IMG/VR virus record: IMGVR_UViG_3300049222_000535
Location: 1-39,436 of that record
Length of the DNA: 39,436 nucleotides
DNA from: a virus
Direction: 5' to 3' (one strand)
Shown here: positions 1 to 9,623 of the stretch, one piece after another
Layout: the number at the start of each line of letters is the position of its first letter
How positions within the stretch are numbered: position 1 is the first letter of the stretch
Notes under the pieces: generated by a model
The model's input: the letters and a program-made list of their open reading frames with translations, nothing else
Told to the model about the DNA's origin: nothing
The model's database searches: none
Program-made: the position numbers and the translations under genes

Positions 1-1
1 T

Positions 2-3000
2 GCCTCTTATGCAGCTTACAAAAACTCAGCTAACTCTTTTGCTTCCGCAGCTTTCATGGGGACAAAAAACGTGGTCAGTGGTGACTACGATGCTATAGTT
101 GTAGGTACAGAGAACTCAATTTCAGGGGGTGATTTTAATTTTATTGGTGGGGGTTCTGGCGTTGATATCCAATACTCAGATTACTCTTCTAGTGTAGGTG
201 GATACAATAACGATATAACAGGATCTAATTATGCGGTTATAGGAGGAGGTTTCAGTAATAAAATAGAGACCGCAGCAGGAAGTTTTATAGGGGGTGGTGA
301 ACTCAATAGTGTATATTCTAGTGATTCTGTCATTTGTGGAGGGGCAGACAATAAGATATCAGGAGGTCTTCAAAGTTTTATTGGTGGAGGAGAATCTAAT
401 CAAGTTTACTCTGATTTTGGTGTTGTATTAGGCGGGGAAAATAATATAGTAAGCGGCCATGACTCAGTTATTTTAGGGTCTCAAGGCTCTACCACTAGTG
501 GGGCTTTCTCTTCTATCATGGGTAGAAGAGGCAAGATACCTTCATCTCACAGTGGAGCTTCTGTATTTGCAGATGGGCAAAACAGAGACCACGTATCAAA
601 AGGGGCTCATACAGCATCTTTAGATTTTAGTGGCGGGGTATATATTCCGACAGGAGACTTAATTGTTTCCGAGGATATAACAATGGCGGGTAATATTGTT
701 TTAACAGGGATCACTAGCGCTGAAGTCATTAACGCTTTAGGTTATACGCCACTATCAACTGAGACTGATGATCAGACTCTTAATGAAGTTCTATCCCAAG
801 GTAATACCTCTGCGAGCGGAATAACAGTAGGCGCTTCAACTATTAGTGGGTCTCTTGAGGTCTCCAACAATGACACAGGGATATCAGATATTTTTCATGT
901 AGACGGTTTAAATGGCCGTTTATTCGGGGTGACTGATGAAGTCACCGGAACCGTCTTCTCAGTCAACGATGCCGCTGGTCTTCCTATCGTAGAAGTGGAA
1001 TCCACTTCTACATACGACAAGATCACAATGGGTGAGTATGGAAAAAATGCTTTGGTGGTTAGCGGGGACAGTGTTGGCATAGGAACAACAAGTCCAAGTG
1101 CTGAATTAGAGCTTGTAGGAAAACAAATGATTACAGCGGGGGTCAATGCGTTTCCTCAAACAGAAGACTATTTATATATTGGCGGTGATGATTTAGCTGG
1201 TGCAAACGCTGCAATATACATAGGTAACAGAGGTAATGGTTCTGGTTATGGTTGGAGAATGTTCTATGAGGGAACAGGAAATGGGAATGACAATAAATTA
1301 AAATTTAAATCTGAAAATTTTGGAAGCCCTGTTGATGTAATAACAATGCTTCAAGACGGCAAGGTTGGTATAGGAACAACAAGTCCGTTTAAAAAATTAG
1401 ATTTAGGAGCTACATCTTCAGAAACTGATATAGCATTGAATTATTCCGATGTTGGAACAAATCTGGGACAAATAGGTTTTGCTCTTGGTTCTAATAAATT
1501 AATAAGCGGAGATACGGAGGGGGATTTAGTTTTAAGAAATAGTGTCTCTGGTAAAAGTATTATTTTTGGAACTCAAAGCACAGAGAGAGTGCGTATTGAT
1601 TCTGATGGCAACGTTGGTATAGGAACAACTGATCCTTCTAATAAATTAGACGTAGATTCAGGGGCCGTAAACGATGCTAGAATTAGGGTAAAAACAGGGG
1701 ACAGCAATGCGGGAGCTTACTTCCAAGCAAGATCAGGATATGATGGATTCTACGGATTAGAATTATTCCATCAATCCACCGCAAAATGGTATATTGGAGG
1801 ATATGGAGTAAACAGATTAGGTTTCTTCGCAGGTTCAAAAACCATCGCTTCGAACGAAAAAATGTCTCTGACTACTGCTGGCAACGTTGGTATAGGAACA
1901 ACTAGTCCAGACAAAAAACTTGAAGTTAGTGGTGACATAAAAATAAGCGGTGGTGATTATAATGGTTTGTTTTTTGAAAATGCTTCTGGCACTACAAAAA
2001 CTTTATTATACCAACATGCCACTTATGATGCACTTGTAATAAAGGATATAGTAAATAATGCAGATAGAGTTACTTTTAAAAACAATGGTAACGTTGGTAT
2101 AGGAACAACTAGTCCATCTGGAAACGGATCCAAAGCTACATTACATATTAACAGCGATAGCAACGGCGCTGCTATAAGATTAAGTCAAGGAAGTAATAGC
2201 TCTCTTATCAGATATGATGATACTAATGGTTTACAGGTAGGCACAATAGCTAGTAAAAATTTATCTTTTGAGACTGATGACACAACAGCCATAACGATTG
2301 ATACTAGTCAAAACACAACTTTCGCAGCTAATATAATCTTACCTGATGCCAATACTGGTAATAGCGTGGGGACATTAAAGTTGGGGGGATTAGGGGATCT
2401 TTTGCTTTACCATGATGCGACAAATAGCCGTATTGACAACAATACTGGTAATTTAATCATCACTAACAACACCAATGATGGCGACATAATTTTTAAATCT
2501 GATGACGGCTTAGGTGGGGTTGGAGAATACTTTAGATTAGACGGTAGCCAATCAGACAGTGGGAGCGATTATCGTTATACAAGGTGGCAAGATTATAGTG
2601 TTGTCGCTTTAGGTGGTAACAATGATTTACAATTATTTCACAATGGAACAAATAGCTACATTTCAAATTATATTGGCGATCTGCTGATTACTAACAATAA
2701 CGACGATGGTGATATTATCTTTAGATCAGACGACGGTTCTGGTGGGATAACTAATTACTTACAGTTGGATGGAGGTGGAGTTCTAACAAGAGCTTATAAA
2801 AACTTTAGAGTACAAGATGATGTTTATTTGCAAGCTGGATCTTCTGGAGATTTAGAAATTGTCCATGCTTCTAATCATTCATACATCAATAATAAGACAG
2901 GTGATCTATATATAACAAATTCAACTGATGACGGAGATGTCATATTCCGTTCTGATAACGGATCTGGTGGTGTAACACCTTACTTAACTTTAGACGGTAG

Positions 3001-6000
3001 TCATACTCAAATGCTTGCCACTAAAAACCTTCACTTTGACGATAATGTTGAATTAAGGTTTGGTCATTATGCAAGCCCTGACCTTAAAATCTACCACAAT
3101 GGAACAACTAACATATCTTACATTGATCAACCGGTAGGCTTACTTAGAGTTAGCGCTCCTGCTTTTGAAATTGTTAATGCGGCAAAGAATGCTTACATGG
3201 CAAAGTTTTACGAACCCAGTAATGGCACTGAAAATGTTCAACTTTATTATAACGGTCTCAAGAAGTTCGAAACAACTACTGATGGTGTATTAGTCACTGG
3301 GCTTCAAATTGATCAATACACGGTAGGGTCTAATGGTAATCAGAACACCTTTGGAACAGCTTCTATATTCACCAATAGTGGGAGTGATGGATTGTATATA
3401 GGTGTTAAGAATGCTAGTTATCCAAATAGGGGGTACTCTTTTAAAGTAACTGAATCAGGGGTTAATTCTGATTTCACAATCAAAGAGCATGGCCTTAGTG
3501 GGGATAGGTTTACGATTAAAACTGGTGGCAACGTTGGTATAGGAACAACTAATCCAAATGCTAAACTGAAAATTGAAAGTGATGCCACCTCGACAGACTC
3601 TAACACTTTAAGAATTCTACACACAAGAAGTGATGCGAATGTTGCTACACAAGCTGCATTCATCGACATGAATTTAAGTGGTGCTGATAACACCACAACT
3701 GATAGAACAAATGCTGGTTTAAAAGTAGATCTAGATTCATCTGCTAATGGGGATGCGGCTAACGAGCATAGAATATATGGTGTTGAAACTGATGTTAGAT
3801 TTACTGGTTTTTCAGATATTGCTCGTGGCGGGTATTTTTACACTGAATCAAACTATACAGTAGGAAAAACAGCACAATTAGTTGGAGTATATGGGAATGC
3901 TACCCATGATGCAAACTCTACCTCTGGAGGGGTATCAAATATGTATGGCGTTTATGGTACAAGCTCCATACAAGATTTAGGAGATGTAGATAATGCTTTT
4001 GGTGGTTATTTTTCAGTAACCGTATCTACAAGTAGAGGCGATGCTAATGTTGGTGTTACAAAAGGAGTTGAGGGAGAGATTTCAATAGATAAATCTACTA
4101 CCATAGATTATGGCACAATGATTGGCGTGTCGTCAATTATAGATAATAATGAAGGCTCCACACCTAACTTCGGAACTCAATATTTATTCAAAGGGGATTA
4201 CCAAGGAACCAAAGGCTCAAATGCATTTGGTATACATGTACAAGGGGACAAAAATTATTTTGAAGGAAATGTTGGTATAGGAACAACTGATCCGTCTAGG
4301 AAATTACAAATAACCCAAACATCCACAACAGAAGGTGGGCTTTATGTATATAGTAACGCCATACACGCTGGAACTACTACAAACTCTTTAGTTTCGATTA
4401 GGCAGGATCATGCTTCTTCTACAGGTACAGTGTTAGATGTAAGAGGTGACGGGACTGGTGATAAATTAATTGTTTGGGATCTTGGTAGTGTTTCTTTGAT
4501 AGTTAAAGATGGAGGCAATGTTGGTATAGGAACAGATAGTCCAGCAGCTAAACTTCATGTAGGGCCAGACAATTTAGTCGGTAATTACACTTCGACAAGA
4601 ACAACTCTTGCTGTTTCTGACACAGCTAACGGAGCGGAATTAATCCTTAGAGGTCAATCACCTAGAATATGGTTTGATGCAACTTCTGGAGGCATGGGCG
4701 AGATGTATCTTGATACAGCGCAGTTTAATATTCTTTCAGGCACACCAACGTCAGCGGGTAATTCAAGGTTTTATATCAAGGCAGACGGTGACGTTGGTAT
4801 AGGAACTAATACTCCGTCTTACAAGTTAGATGTAAATGGATCACTTAATAGTACAAGTTTGTATGTAAATGATATTAGTCAACACGCATCCACAAGATAT
4901 ACCCCACCAAGTAATAACGTTAGTTTTACCAGAACAGCAGCTTCTAACGGTAGTGACCAATGGTTCAAGATATACAGTGGTGGTGGTAGTACGACTTTAA
5001 TTCGTTTAAGTATTACTTCTGGAGGAGACAATACACAGTCTAGAGATGAATTCTTGATCTCGGTAGCTGGTTATGGCTTCAAACACCATATCCAGAAATT
5101 GCCATCAGGGAGATACAACACATCTAAATTACTAGCTATAGCTACTACAAATCCGAGTACAGGAGGTATAGTAGAGATTTGGGTTAAGCTTGGTGGAATG
5201 GCATTAGCAAGCGCTTCTACTAGCATTTTTGCAAATGTAGTACTAGAAAGTAGTTCTGATATTTTATCTTCTGCCACAGGTACAGCGCCAACTATAACAA
5301 ATAATGGTACTCAATTAGATATTAGCACCACTAATAGAAATGATACTACCATAATGGCTTCAAGAGGTGCTACCTTCGGAGGTAACGTTAGTATAGGAAC
5401 AACGAGTCCCGATAGACCATTAACAATAAATTCAGATACTTCACATAGGGCTATAAGAATTTTAGAGAATGATTCAGAAAATGAAAGTTGGGATATCGGA
5501 GTTGATGTTGATGGTGATCTTAATTTTTTCAATAGTGCTAACGCAGATCCAACAGTAGTATTTTCAGATGCTGGCAACGTCACTATAGCAAACAATGCTA
5601 CGGTTTCAGGAGACTTAACAGTATCAGGTGACCTCACAGTCAGTGGGGATACAACAATCATTAATACTGAGACACTTCAAGTCGAAGATCATAACATTGA
5701 ATTGGGTAAAGTAGTTAGTCCAACTGATACGACCGCTGACGGTGGTGGTATCACACTTAAAGGTGCGACTGATAAGACGATCAACTGGGTTAACCTTACT
5801 AGCGCTTGGACATTCAGTGAGAGGGTTGCGATTCCCGATGGTTCCCCTTCTGTACCTTCTCTAACCTTTTCTGATGATGCTGATACTGGTCTTCTCAGAT
5901 TTTTATCTGGGAGTGATGATGCGTTAGGTATCACGACTGGAGGTACACTTAGAGCGCAGTTTAACCCCTCTGGGATAGTTTCTTCTGCAAATGTTTACAG

Positions 6001-7492
6001 TGGCACTAATGGTCAGTTCAGAAACTTCGCTGGTGTATGGAAAGCGACTACAGGAGCGACAGGTAACGGGTTCCAGTTTATTTCTCCTGATGCAACAGCT
6101 TTAACTATTAGTTCTACTGGTAATGCAACTTTTGCAGGGGCTGTTACAATAGCAAATTTATCAGTATCACAAACAGCACCTACCACTCAACTTCTTTTTG
6201 ATAATAACAATATTGATGATGGTGGAGGTTATAATATTGATTTTAAATCAAGTTCTAATGATACCGCCAATAGATTCATGGCAAGAATCCAAGCATTGCG
6301 AGGTAGCGGTGCTATAAGTAGTTTAGGATTTTTTACAGAAACAGGATCGGCATTAACAAGGGCGTTGCTATTAGATAGCTCACAAAACGCAACCTTTGCA
6401 GGTTCAGTTAATATATCAACCCCTGCTTCAATTACACCAAACTCAAGTGCTAGCGAATTAGTTGTAGGTAGCGGTGTTGGCAATCAAGGTATAACAATAT
6501 ATTCTGGTGATACTAGTGGAGGATCTATACATTTTGCTGATGATTTAGATGAAGAAGAAGCAGGAGATAACCCAGCGGGTAACAGAGATGGAGTAATAAT
6601 ATATTCACATAATACCAATGATTTTAATTTTAAAACAGCAGGTAATCAACAAGCACTACAATTAACTAATTCTAATGCGACTTTTGCAGGTAATATAATC
6701 TTACCTGATGCCAATCCTACTAATGCCGTGGGGACATTAAAGTTGGGGACAGGAGGTGATCTACAAATCTTCCATGATGGTACTGACAGTGTAATTAGTA
6801 ATTCTACTGGTGATTTACATATTTTAAATACTACAAATGATAAAGATGTAGTTATATCTACAGATAACGGATCTGGTGGTACTACAACCTATTTTAGAGC
6901 TGATGGCTCAACTGGTAGTGCTTCAATGGCGCATTACGGTACTACAAAATTTAAAACAACAGCTAGTGGTGTTCAGGTTATAGGGACAAATTCTTGGGAT
7001 ATTTATTCAGACAGTACAGCTGCTACATTTGATTTAGATTCAACAACAAGAGGGTTTCTATTTAAAAACGGGAATGGCAATTTGGTCACCATAGATAATA
7101 ACGGTCGTGTTGGTATCGGAGTCACACCATCTTCCGCAGATCTAGAAGTCAATGGTCACTTTGCAGCTACAACTAAATCATTTATAATCGACAACCCCGA
7201 CAAAGGCGGTCGCCTTCAATACGGTGTAGTCGAGACCGACGAACATAGCGTGTATGTTCGGGGTAAGTCAGATCAAGAGGTAGTTGAACTACCAGAAGAA
7301 TGGGATTGGCTTGTTCATGAAGACAGTGTGACAGTTCAATTGACTTCTGTTGGTCAGATGCAGCAGCTCTTTGTTGTGGAGCAAAACAATAAAAGAATAA
7401 AAGTCAGTGGATTAGCCCCCAATGGCCAGTATAATTATGTGGTGCATGGAACCCGAAAGGATGTAGATGCATTAGAAAAACATTTAAAATAA
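2..7492 (+). CDS. Giant tail-fibre / adhesin protein, 5' end outside window
   Basis: The reading frame is open from base 2; the first ATG is at 56, but the 18 codons before it are Ala/Ser/Asn-rich like the protein itself, so the true start probably lies outside the window. About 2,480 residues are visible. First come about 160 residues of IGGG-x-x-N-x-I-x-G repeats, resembling beta-roll adhesin heads. A VINALGYTP motif typical of phage fibres follows, then about 11 VGIGTTSP-type repeats separated by variable modules, and a VSGDLTV / LGKVVSPTDTTADGGG segment. The last ~130 residues (IDNPDKGGRLQYGV, VYVRG, LPEEWDWLV) match the style of a C-terminal domain seen in marine T4-like fibre proteins. 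The role is inferred to be a virion fibre for host recognition. No S74 endosialidase-type chaperone motif is visible. Confidence 0.85.
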   Translation, partial: ASYAAYKNSANSFASAAFMGTKNVVSGDYDAIVVGTENSISGGDFNFIGGGSGVDIQYSDYSSSVGGYNNDITGSNYAVIGGGFSNKIETAAGSFIGGGELNSVYSSDSVICGGADNKISGGLQSFIGGGESNQVYSDFGVVLGGENNIVSGHDSVILGSQGSTTSGAFSSIMGRRGKIPSSHSGASVFADGQNRDHVSKGAHTASLDFSGGVYIPTGDLIVSEDITMAGNIVLTGITSAEVINALGYTPLSTETDDQTLNEVLSQGNTSASGITVGASTISGSLEVSNNDTGISDIFHVDGLNGRLFGVTDEVTGTVFSVNDAAGLPIVEVESTSTYDKITMGEYGKNALVVSGDSVGIGTTSPSAELELVGKQMITAGVNAFPQTEDYLYIGGDDLAGANAAIYIGNRGNGSGYGWRMFYEGTGNGNDNKLKFKSENFGSPVDVITMLQDGKVGIGTTSPFKKLDLGATSSETDIALNYSDVGTNLGQIGFALGSNKLISGDTEGDLVLRNSVSGKSIIFGTQSTERVRIDSDGNVGIGTTDPSNKLDVDSGAVNDARIRVKTGDSNAGAYFQARSGYDGFYGLELFHQSTAKWYIGGYGVNRLGFFAGSKTIASNEKMSLTTAGNVGIGTTSPDKKLEVSGDIKISGGDYNGLFFENASGTTKTLLYQHATYDALVIKDIVNNADRVTFKNNGNVGIGTTSPSGNGSKATLHINSDSNGAAIRLSQGSNSSLIRYDDTNGLQVGTIASKNLSFETDDTTAITIDTSQNTTFAANIILPDANTGNSVGTLKLGGLGDLLLYHDATNSRIDNNTGNLIITNNTNDGDIIFKSDDGLGGVGEYFRLDGSQSDSGSDYRYTRWQDYSVVALGGNNDLQLFHNGTNSYISNYIGDLLITNNNDDGDIIFRSDDGSGGITNYLQLDGGGVLTRAYKNFRVQDDVYLQAGSSGDLEIVHASNHSYINNKTGDLYITNSTDDGDVIFRSDNGSGGVTPYLTLDGSHTQMLATKNLHFDDNVELRFGHYASPDLKIYHNGTTNISYIDQPVGLLRVSAPAFEIVNAAKNAYMAKFYEPSNGTENVQLYYNGLKKFETTTDGVLVTGLQIDQYTVGSNGNQNTFGTASIFTNSGSDGLYIGVKNASYPNRGYSFKVTESGVNSDFTIKEHGLSGDRFTIKTGGNVGIGTTNPNAKLKIESDATSTDSNTLRILHTRSDANVATQAAFIDMNLSGADNTTTDRTNAGLKVDLDSSANGDAANEHRIYGVETDVRFTGFSDIARGGYFYTESNYTVGKTAQLVGVYGNATHDANSTSGGVSNMYGVYGTSSIQDLGDVDNAFGGYFSVTVSTSRGDANVGVTKGVEGEISIDKSTTIDYGTMIGVSSIIDNNEGSTPNFGTQYLFKGDYQGTKGSNAFGIHVQGDKNYFEGNVGIGTTDPSRKLQITQTSTTEGGLYVYSNAIHAGTTTNSLVSIRQDHASSTGTVLDVRGDGTGDKLIVWDLGSVSLIVKDGGNVGIGTDSPAAKLHVGPDNLVGNYTSTRTTLAVSDTANGAELILRGQSPRIWFDATSGGMGEMYLDTAQFNILSGTPTSAGNSRFYIKADGDVGIGTNTPSYKLDVNGSLNSTSLYVNDISQHASTRYTPPSNNVSFTRTAASNGSDQWFKIYSGGGSTTLIRLSITSGGDNTQSRDEFLISVAGYGFKHHIQKLPSGRYNTSKLLAIATTNPSTGGIVEIWVKLGGMALASASTSIFANVVLESSSDILSSATGTAPTITNNGTQLDISTTNRNDTTIMASRGATFGGNVSIGTTSPDRPLTINSDTSHRAIRILENDSENESWDIGVDVDGDLNFFNSANADPTVVFSDAGNVTIANNATVSGDLTVSGDLTVSGDTTIINTETLQVEDHNIELGKVVSPTDTTADGGGITLKGATDKTINWVNLTSAWTFSERVAIPDGSPSVPSLTFSDDADTGLLRFLSGSDDALGITTGGTLRAQFNPSGIVSSANVYSGTNGQFRNFAGVWKATTGATGNGFQFISPDATALTISSTGNATFAGAVTIANLSVSQTAPTTQLLFDNNNIDDGGGYNIDFKSSSNDTANRFMARIQALRGSGAISSLGFFTETGSALTRALLLDSSQNATFAGSVNISTPASITPNSSASELVVGSGVGNQGITIYSGDTSGGSIHFADDLDEEEAGDNPAGNRDGVIIYSHNTNDFNFKTAGNQQALQLTNSNATFAGNIILPDANPTNAVGTLKLGTGGDLQIFHDGTDSVISNSTGDLHILNTTNDKDVVISTDNGSGGTTTYFRADGSTGSASMAHYGTTKFKTTASGVQVIGTNSWDIYSDSTAATFDLDSTTRGFLFKNGNGNLVTIDNNGRVGIGVTPSSADLEVNGHFAATTKSFIIDNPDKGGRLQYGVVETDEHSVYVRGKSDQEVVELPEEWDWLVHEDSVTVQLTSVGQMQQLFVVEQNNKRIKVSGLAPNGQYNYVVHGTRKDVDALEKHLK
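1071..5409 (+). repeat. Dispersed GTTGGTATAGGAACAAC repeat, fibre 1
   Basis: About ten copies (near 1071, 1361, 1611, 1883, 2090, 3530, 4268, 4517, 4790, 5384, plus a diverged one near 7108) encode NVGIGTTSP-type motifs. Most keep the same synonymous codons (ATA for Ile, GGA, ACA). Confidence 0.9.
2329..2386 (+). repeat. 58-bp internal repeat, copy 1
   Basis: This stretch, coding LPDAN-x-x-N-x-VGTLKLG, recurs at 6691-6748 with few changes, including shared synonymous codons. Confidence 0.85.
6691..6748 (+). repeat. 58-bp internal repeat, copy 2
   Basis: Partner of 2329-2386; the following module (LQIFHDGT, NSTGDLHI) is also related at protein level to the modules after copy 1. Confidence 0.85.
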
Positions 7493-7500
7493 ATAAAAAT

Positions 7501-7755
7501 ATGTTCGAGAATAGAAATTACTTAATTTTCAATATGTCCGAAGTCGATTCAATTGACTTCAAAAACGTGTTGGAAACTTCAACGGAAACACTGCGCTTGT
7601 CAGTAGATGAAACAAAATCGTTTGTTAAATGGGAGGGTGAAACTCCATCTTTTGTTTCTGATTTAACTAATACTGAAGGACCATACTCTCACAGTCAGAT
7701 CCTTGAGGTTCTTGCTGAAGAAGCGTGGACGCCCACAGGTCAAATGGGAGAATAG
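7501..7755 (+). CDS. Small conserved fibre-associated protein
   Basis: This 84-residue acidic protein follows the fibre gene after 8 bases and is followed by the first LamG gene after 3 bases, so it is very likely cotranscribed with both. Visible features are an N-terminal hydrophobic strand (NYLIFN), a VDSIDFKNVLETS segment, a central FVKWEGETPSFV stretch and a C-terminal ILEVLAEEAWT helix. Short proteins with this pattern sit behind fibre genes in marine myoviruses as far as I recall, usually annotated as hypothetical. It could be a fibre assembly factor or a small tail component. The function is unknown; only the position suggests a virion role. Confidence 0.75.
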   Translation: MFENRNYLIFNMSEVDSIDFKNVLETSTETLRLSVDETKSFVKWEGETPSFVSDLTNTEGPYSHSQILEVLAEEAWTPTGQMGE

Positions 7756-7758
7756 ATT

Positions 7759-8457
7759 ATGGCATTATCCCACTCACCAAAAATAGTTACTGATGGTTTA
7801 GTTCTCTGCTTAGATGCAGGGGATGGTAAGTCGTATGGAGGTAGTGGCACGACTTGGACCGACAGAAGCGGGAATGGGAATCATGGCACATTAACCAACG
7901 GTCCTACTTTTAGTTCAAACAATAATGGATTAATTCAACTTGATGGAACAAATGATAATATACGCACAACTTGGGGAGCTGACCATAACCCTAACAATAA
8001 TCCTATTACTGTATCATGTTGGTTTAAAATAGACAGCATAACAAAAAATATGATGATACTTAGTACTGGGCAATCTAGGGGTAATAATGATTCAAATCAA
8101 AGATTATATTTTGGAATAAATACTACACTTTCTGAAAAGTTTGGTTGGGGTATAAGAAATTCTGCTTGGGGTTCTAATCAGATAACTGCAATTACCGCCA
8201 ATACTTCCGATTGGTTTAATGTGACAATAGTAATCAATAGTACTAACGCTTATTGTTATATTAATAATATTTTAACACATACTAAATCTGTAAATAGTAC
8301 TTATGTTTTGAATGATGGTTTGTGGTTGGGTGGTCACAATAACGATACTGACCATGAATTCCATGGGAAAATAGCTAATGCTACAGTATACGAAAAAGAT
8401 TTATCAGAAGCGGAGCGCACTCAAAACTATAACGCTACAAAAGGTAGATTCTCATAA
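7759..8457 (+). CDS. LamG/ConA-like lectin domain protein, first of three
   Basis: The 232-residue protein begins SPKIVTDGLVLCLDAGDG, then WTDRSGNGNHGTL, and has ITVSCWFKI, NVTIVINSTNAYCYIN and a closing YNATKGRF. This is the typical pattern of a concanavalin A-like (LamG, Laminin_G_3) jelly-roll domain filling the entire protein. Such domains bind carbohydrates. In a fibre cluster it probably decorates a fibre or the virion surface and binds host or environmental glycans; that is inference. The ATG is preceded by GGGAG at a workable distance. It is the smallest of three tandem paralogues and its first 60 bases resemble those of the next gene at DNA level, which suggests duplication. Confidence 0.85.
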   Translation: MALSHSPKIVTDGLVLCLDAGDGKSYGGSGTTWTDRSGNGNHGTLTNGPTFSSNNNGLIQLDGTNDNIRTTWGADHNPNNNPITVSCWFKIDSITKNMMILSTGQSRGNNDSNQRLYFGINTTLSEKFGWGIRNSAWGSNQITAITANTSDWFNVTIVINSTNAYCYINNILTHTKSVNSTYVLNDGLWLGGHNNDTDHEFHGKIANATVYEKDLSEAERTQNYNATKGRFS

Positions 8458-8459
8458 TT

Positions 8460-9623
8460 ATGGCTACGTCATATTCACCAAAAATAATAACAGATGGGTT
8501 AGTCCTCTGCTTAGATGCAGCGGATAAAAAGAGTTTATTGGCTCCTCCTACTACTAATTTAGCTAATAATTCAAATGGCACGATTAACTGGACTACAGCA
8601 GATTTAGGAGCGACTGTCAGAACTCAATCTACTGTAGACGCTAACTCATACCACTACAGGTTTGTCCTTGATAAAGGGTCCGATAATAATGCCCAACTTA
8701 GGTTTGCTTTCGACCATACAAACCTCACAAACGGGGAAACTTATATAATGAGCTATAAGTATAAAATAACATCTGGATCAGGCTCTTTTTATATTACAGA
8801 TTTTTGTGACCAGAGTGTTACACGGGTAACGACAGACATTGGGGATGGTTGGTATTATGAAACGGCTTATGGTACAAGATCATCTTATACTGAGACCCAT
8901 GATTTCTTCGATACTCTAGCGACAGAAAATATGACGGTAGATGTCAAAGAGATTCAAGTTGAACATACTAGCGCATCTTCTCCATTAGCTACACCATTTG
9001 TTTCTTACCAAAGACAGTGGAAAGATCGTGCGGGTAGTAATAATGGAACCTTTGTAAATATGAATGATCAATCTGATTTCTCTTCTGAGGGTGGGGGGTC
9101 TTTAATTTTTGAAGGCAGCAATAGTTATGTTAATCTAGGAGACCCTGACGTTTTAAATCCAGAAACGGGCAATTTTACATTATCATTTGTAACATATAGA
9201 ACTGGAACTGGATATCAGGGTGGTGGATATGTAGGTAAAGGAAATGGCACTTCTCAAGGGTTTGACTTCAGAGATGGTAGTTTTTATGTGCATGGAGCAT
9301 CAGGACTCATAGCATCAATGTCATTTACTTCATCAGTAAATTCTTGGCAACATCATACACTTGTTTTTGATAGAACTTCTAGCCCTTATATCACTAGATA
9401 TACCAATGGTATTTTTAATAGTTCTAGTAATACAAATAACTCTGCTAACGCCTCATCAAGCATAGACACTTCAATTGATTTTAGGGTAGGTCTATCAAAT
9501 GCTGGCGGTGTAAATAGGTATTTTATTGGGAAAATACCCACGGTTAGTATGTATAGCAAAGCCTTGACAGCAGAAGAAGTCCTCCAAAACTACAACGCAA
9601 CGAAAGGAAGATTCGGACTATGA
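8460..9623 (+). CDS. LamG/ConA-like lectin domain protein, second of three
   Basis: The 387-residue protein repeats the SPKIITDGLVLCLDAADK opening of the previous gene. It then carries an extra ~130-residue beta-rich insert (NLANNSNGTINWTTADLG to VKEIQVEHTSASSPLATPFV), which resembles a carbohydrate-binding-module-like segment. A LamG domain follows (WKDRAGSNNGTF, FTLSFVTYRTG, WQHHTLVFDR, FIGKIPTVSMYSKALTAEEV) with the same YNATKGRFGL tail. It starts 2 bases after the previous stop and overlaps the next gene by 4 bases (ATGA). Probable role: a virion-attached glycan-binding protein. No clear Shine-Dalgarno precedes the ATG, so translational coupling is likely. Confidence 0.85.
   Translation: MATSYSPKIITDGLVLCLDAADKKSLLAPPTTNLANNSNGTINWTTADLGATVRTQSTVDANSYHYRFVLDKGSDNNAQLRFAFDHTNLTNGETYIMSYKYKITSGSGSFYITDFCDQSVTRVTTDIGDGWYYETAYGTRSSYTETHDFFDTLATENMTVDVKEIQVEHTSASSPLATPFVSYQRQWKDRAGSNNGTFVNMNDQSDFSSEGGGSLIFEGSNSYVNLGDPDVLNPETGNFTLSFVTYRTGTGYQGGGYVGKGNGTSQGFDFRDGSFYVHGASGLIASMSFTSSVNSWQHHTLVFDRTSSPYITRYTNGIFNSSSNTNNSANASSSIDTSIDFRVGLSNAGGVNRYFIGKIPTVSMYSKALTAEEVLQNYNATKGRFGL

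Noticed and set aside
5311-5934. Minus frames within the first fibre gene
   Set aside because: Antisense shadows caused by repeated codon patterns in the fibre; no starts or family features.
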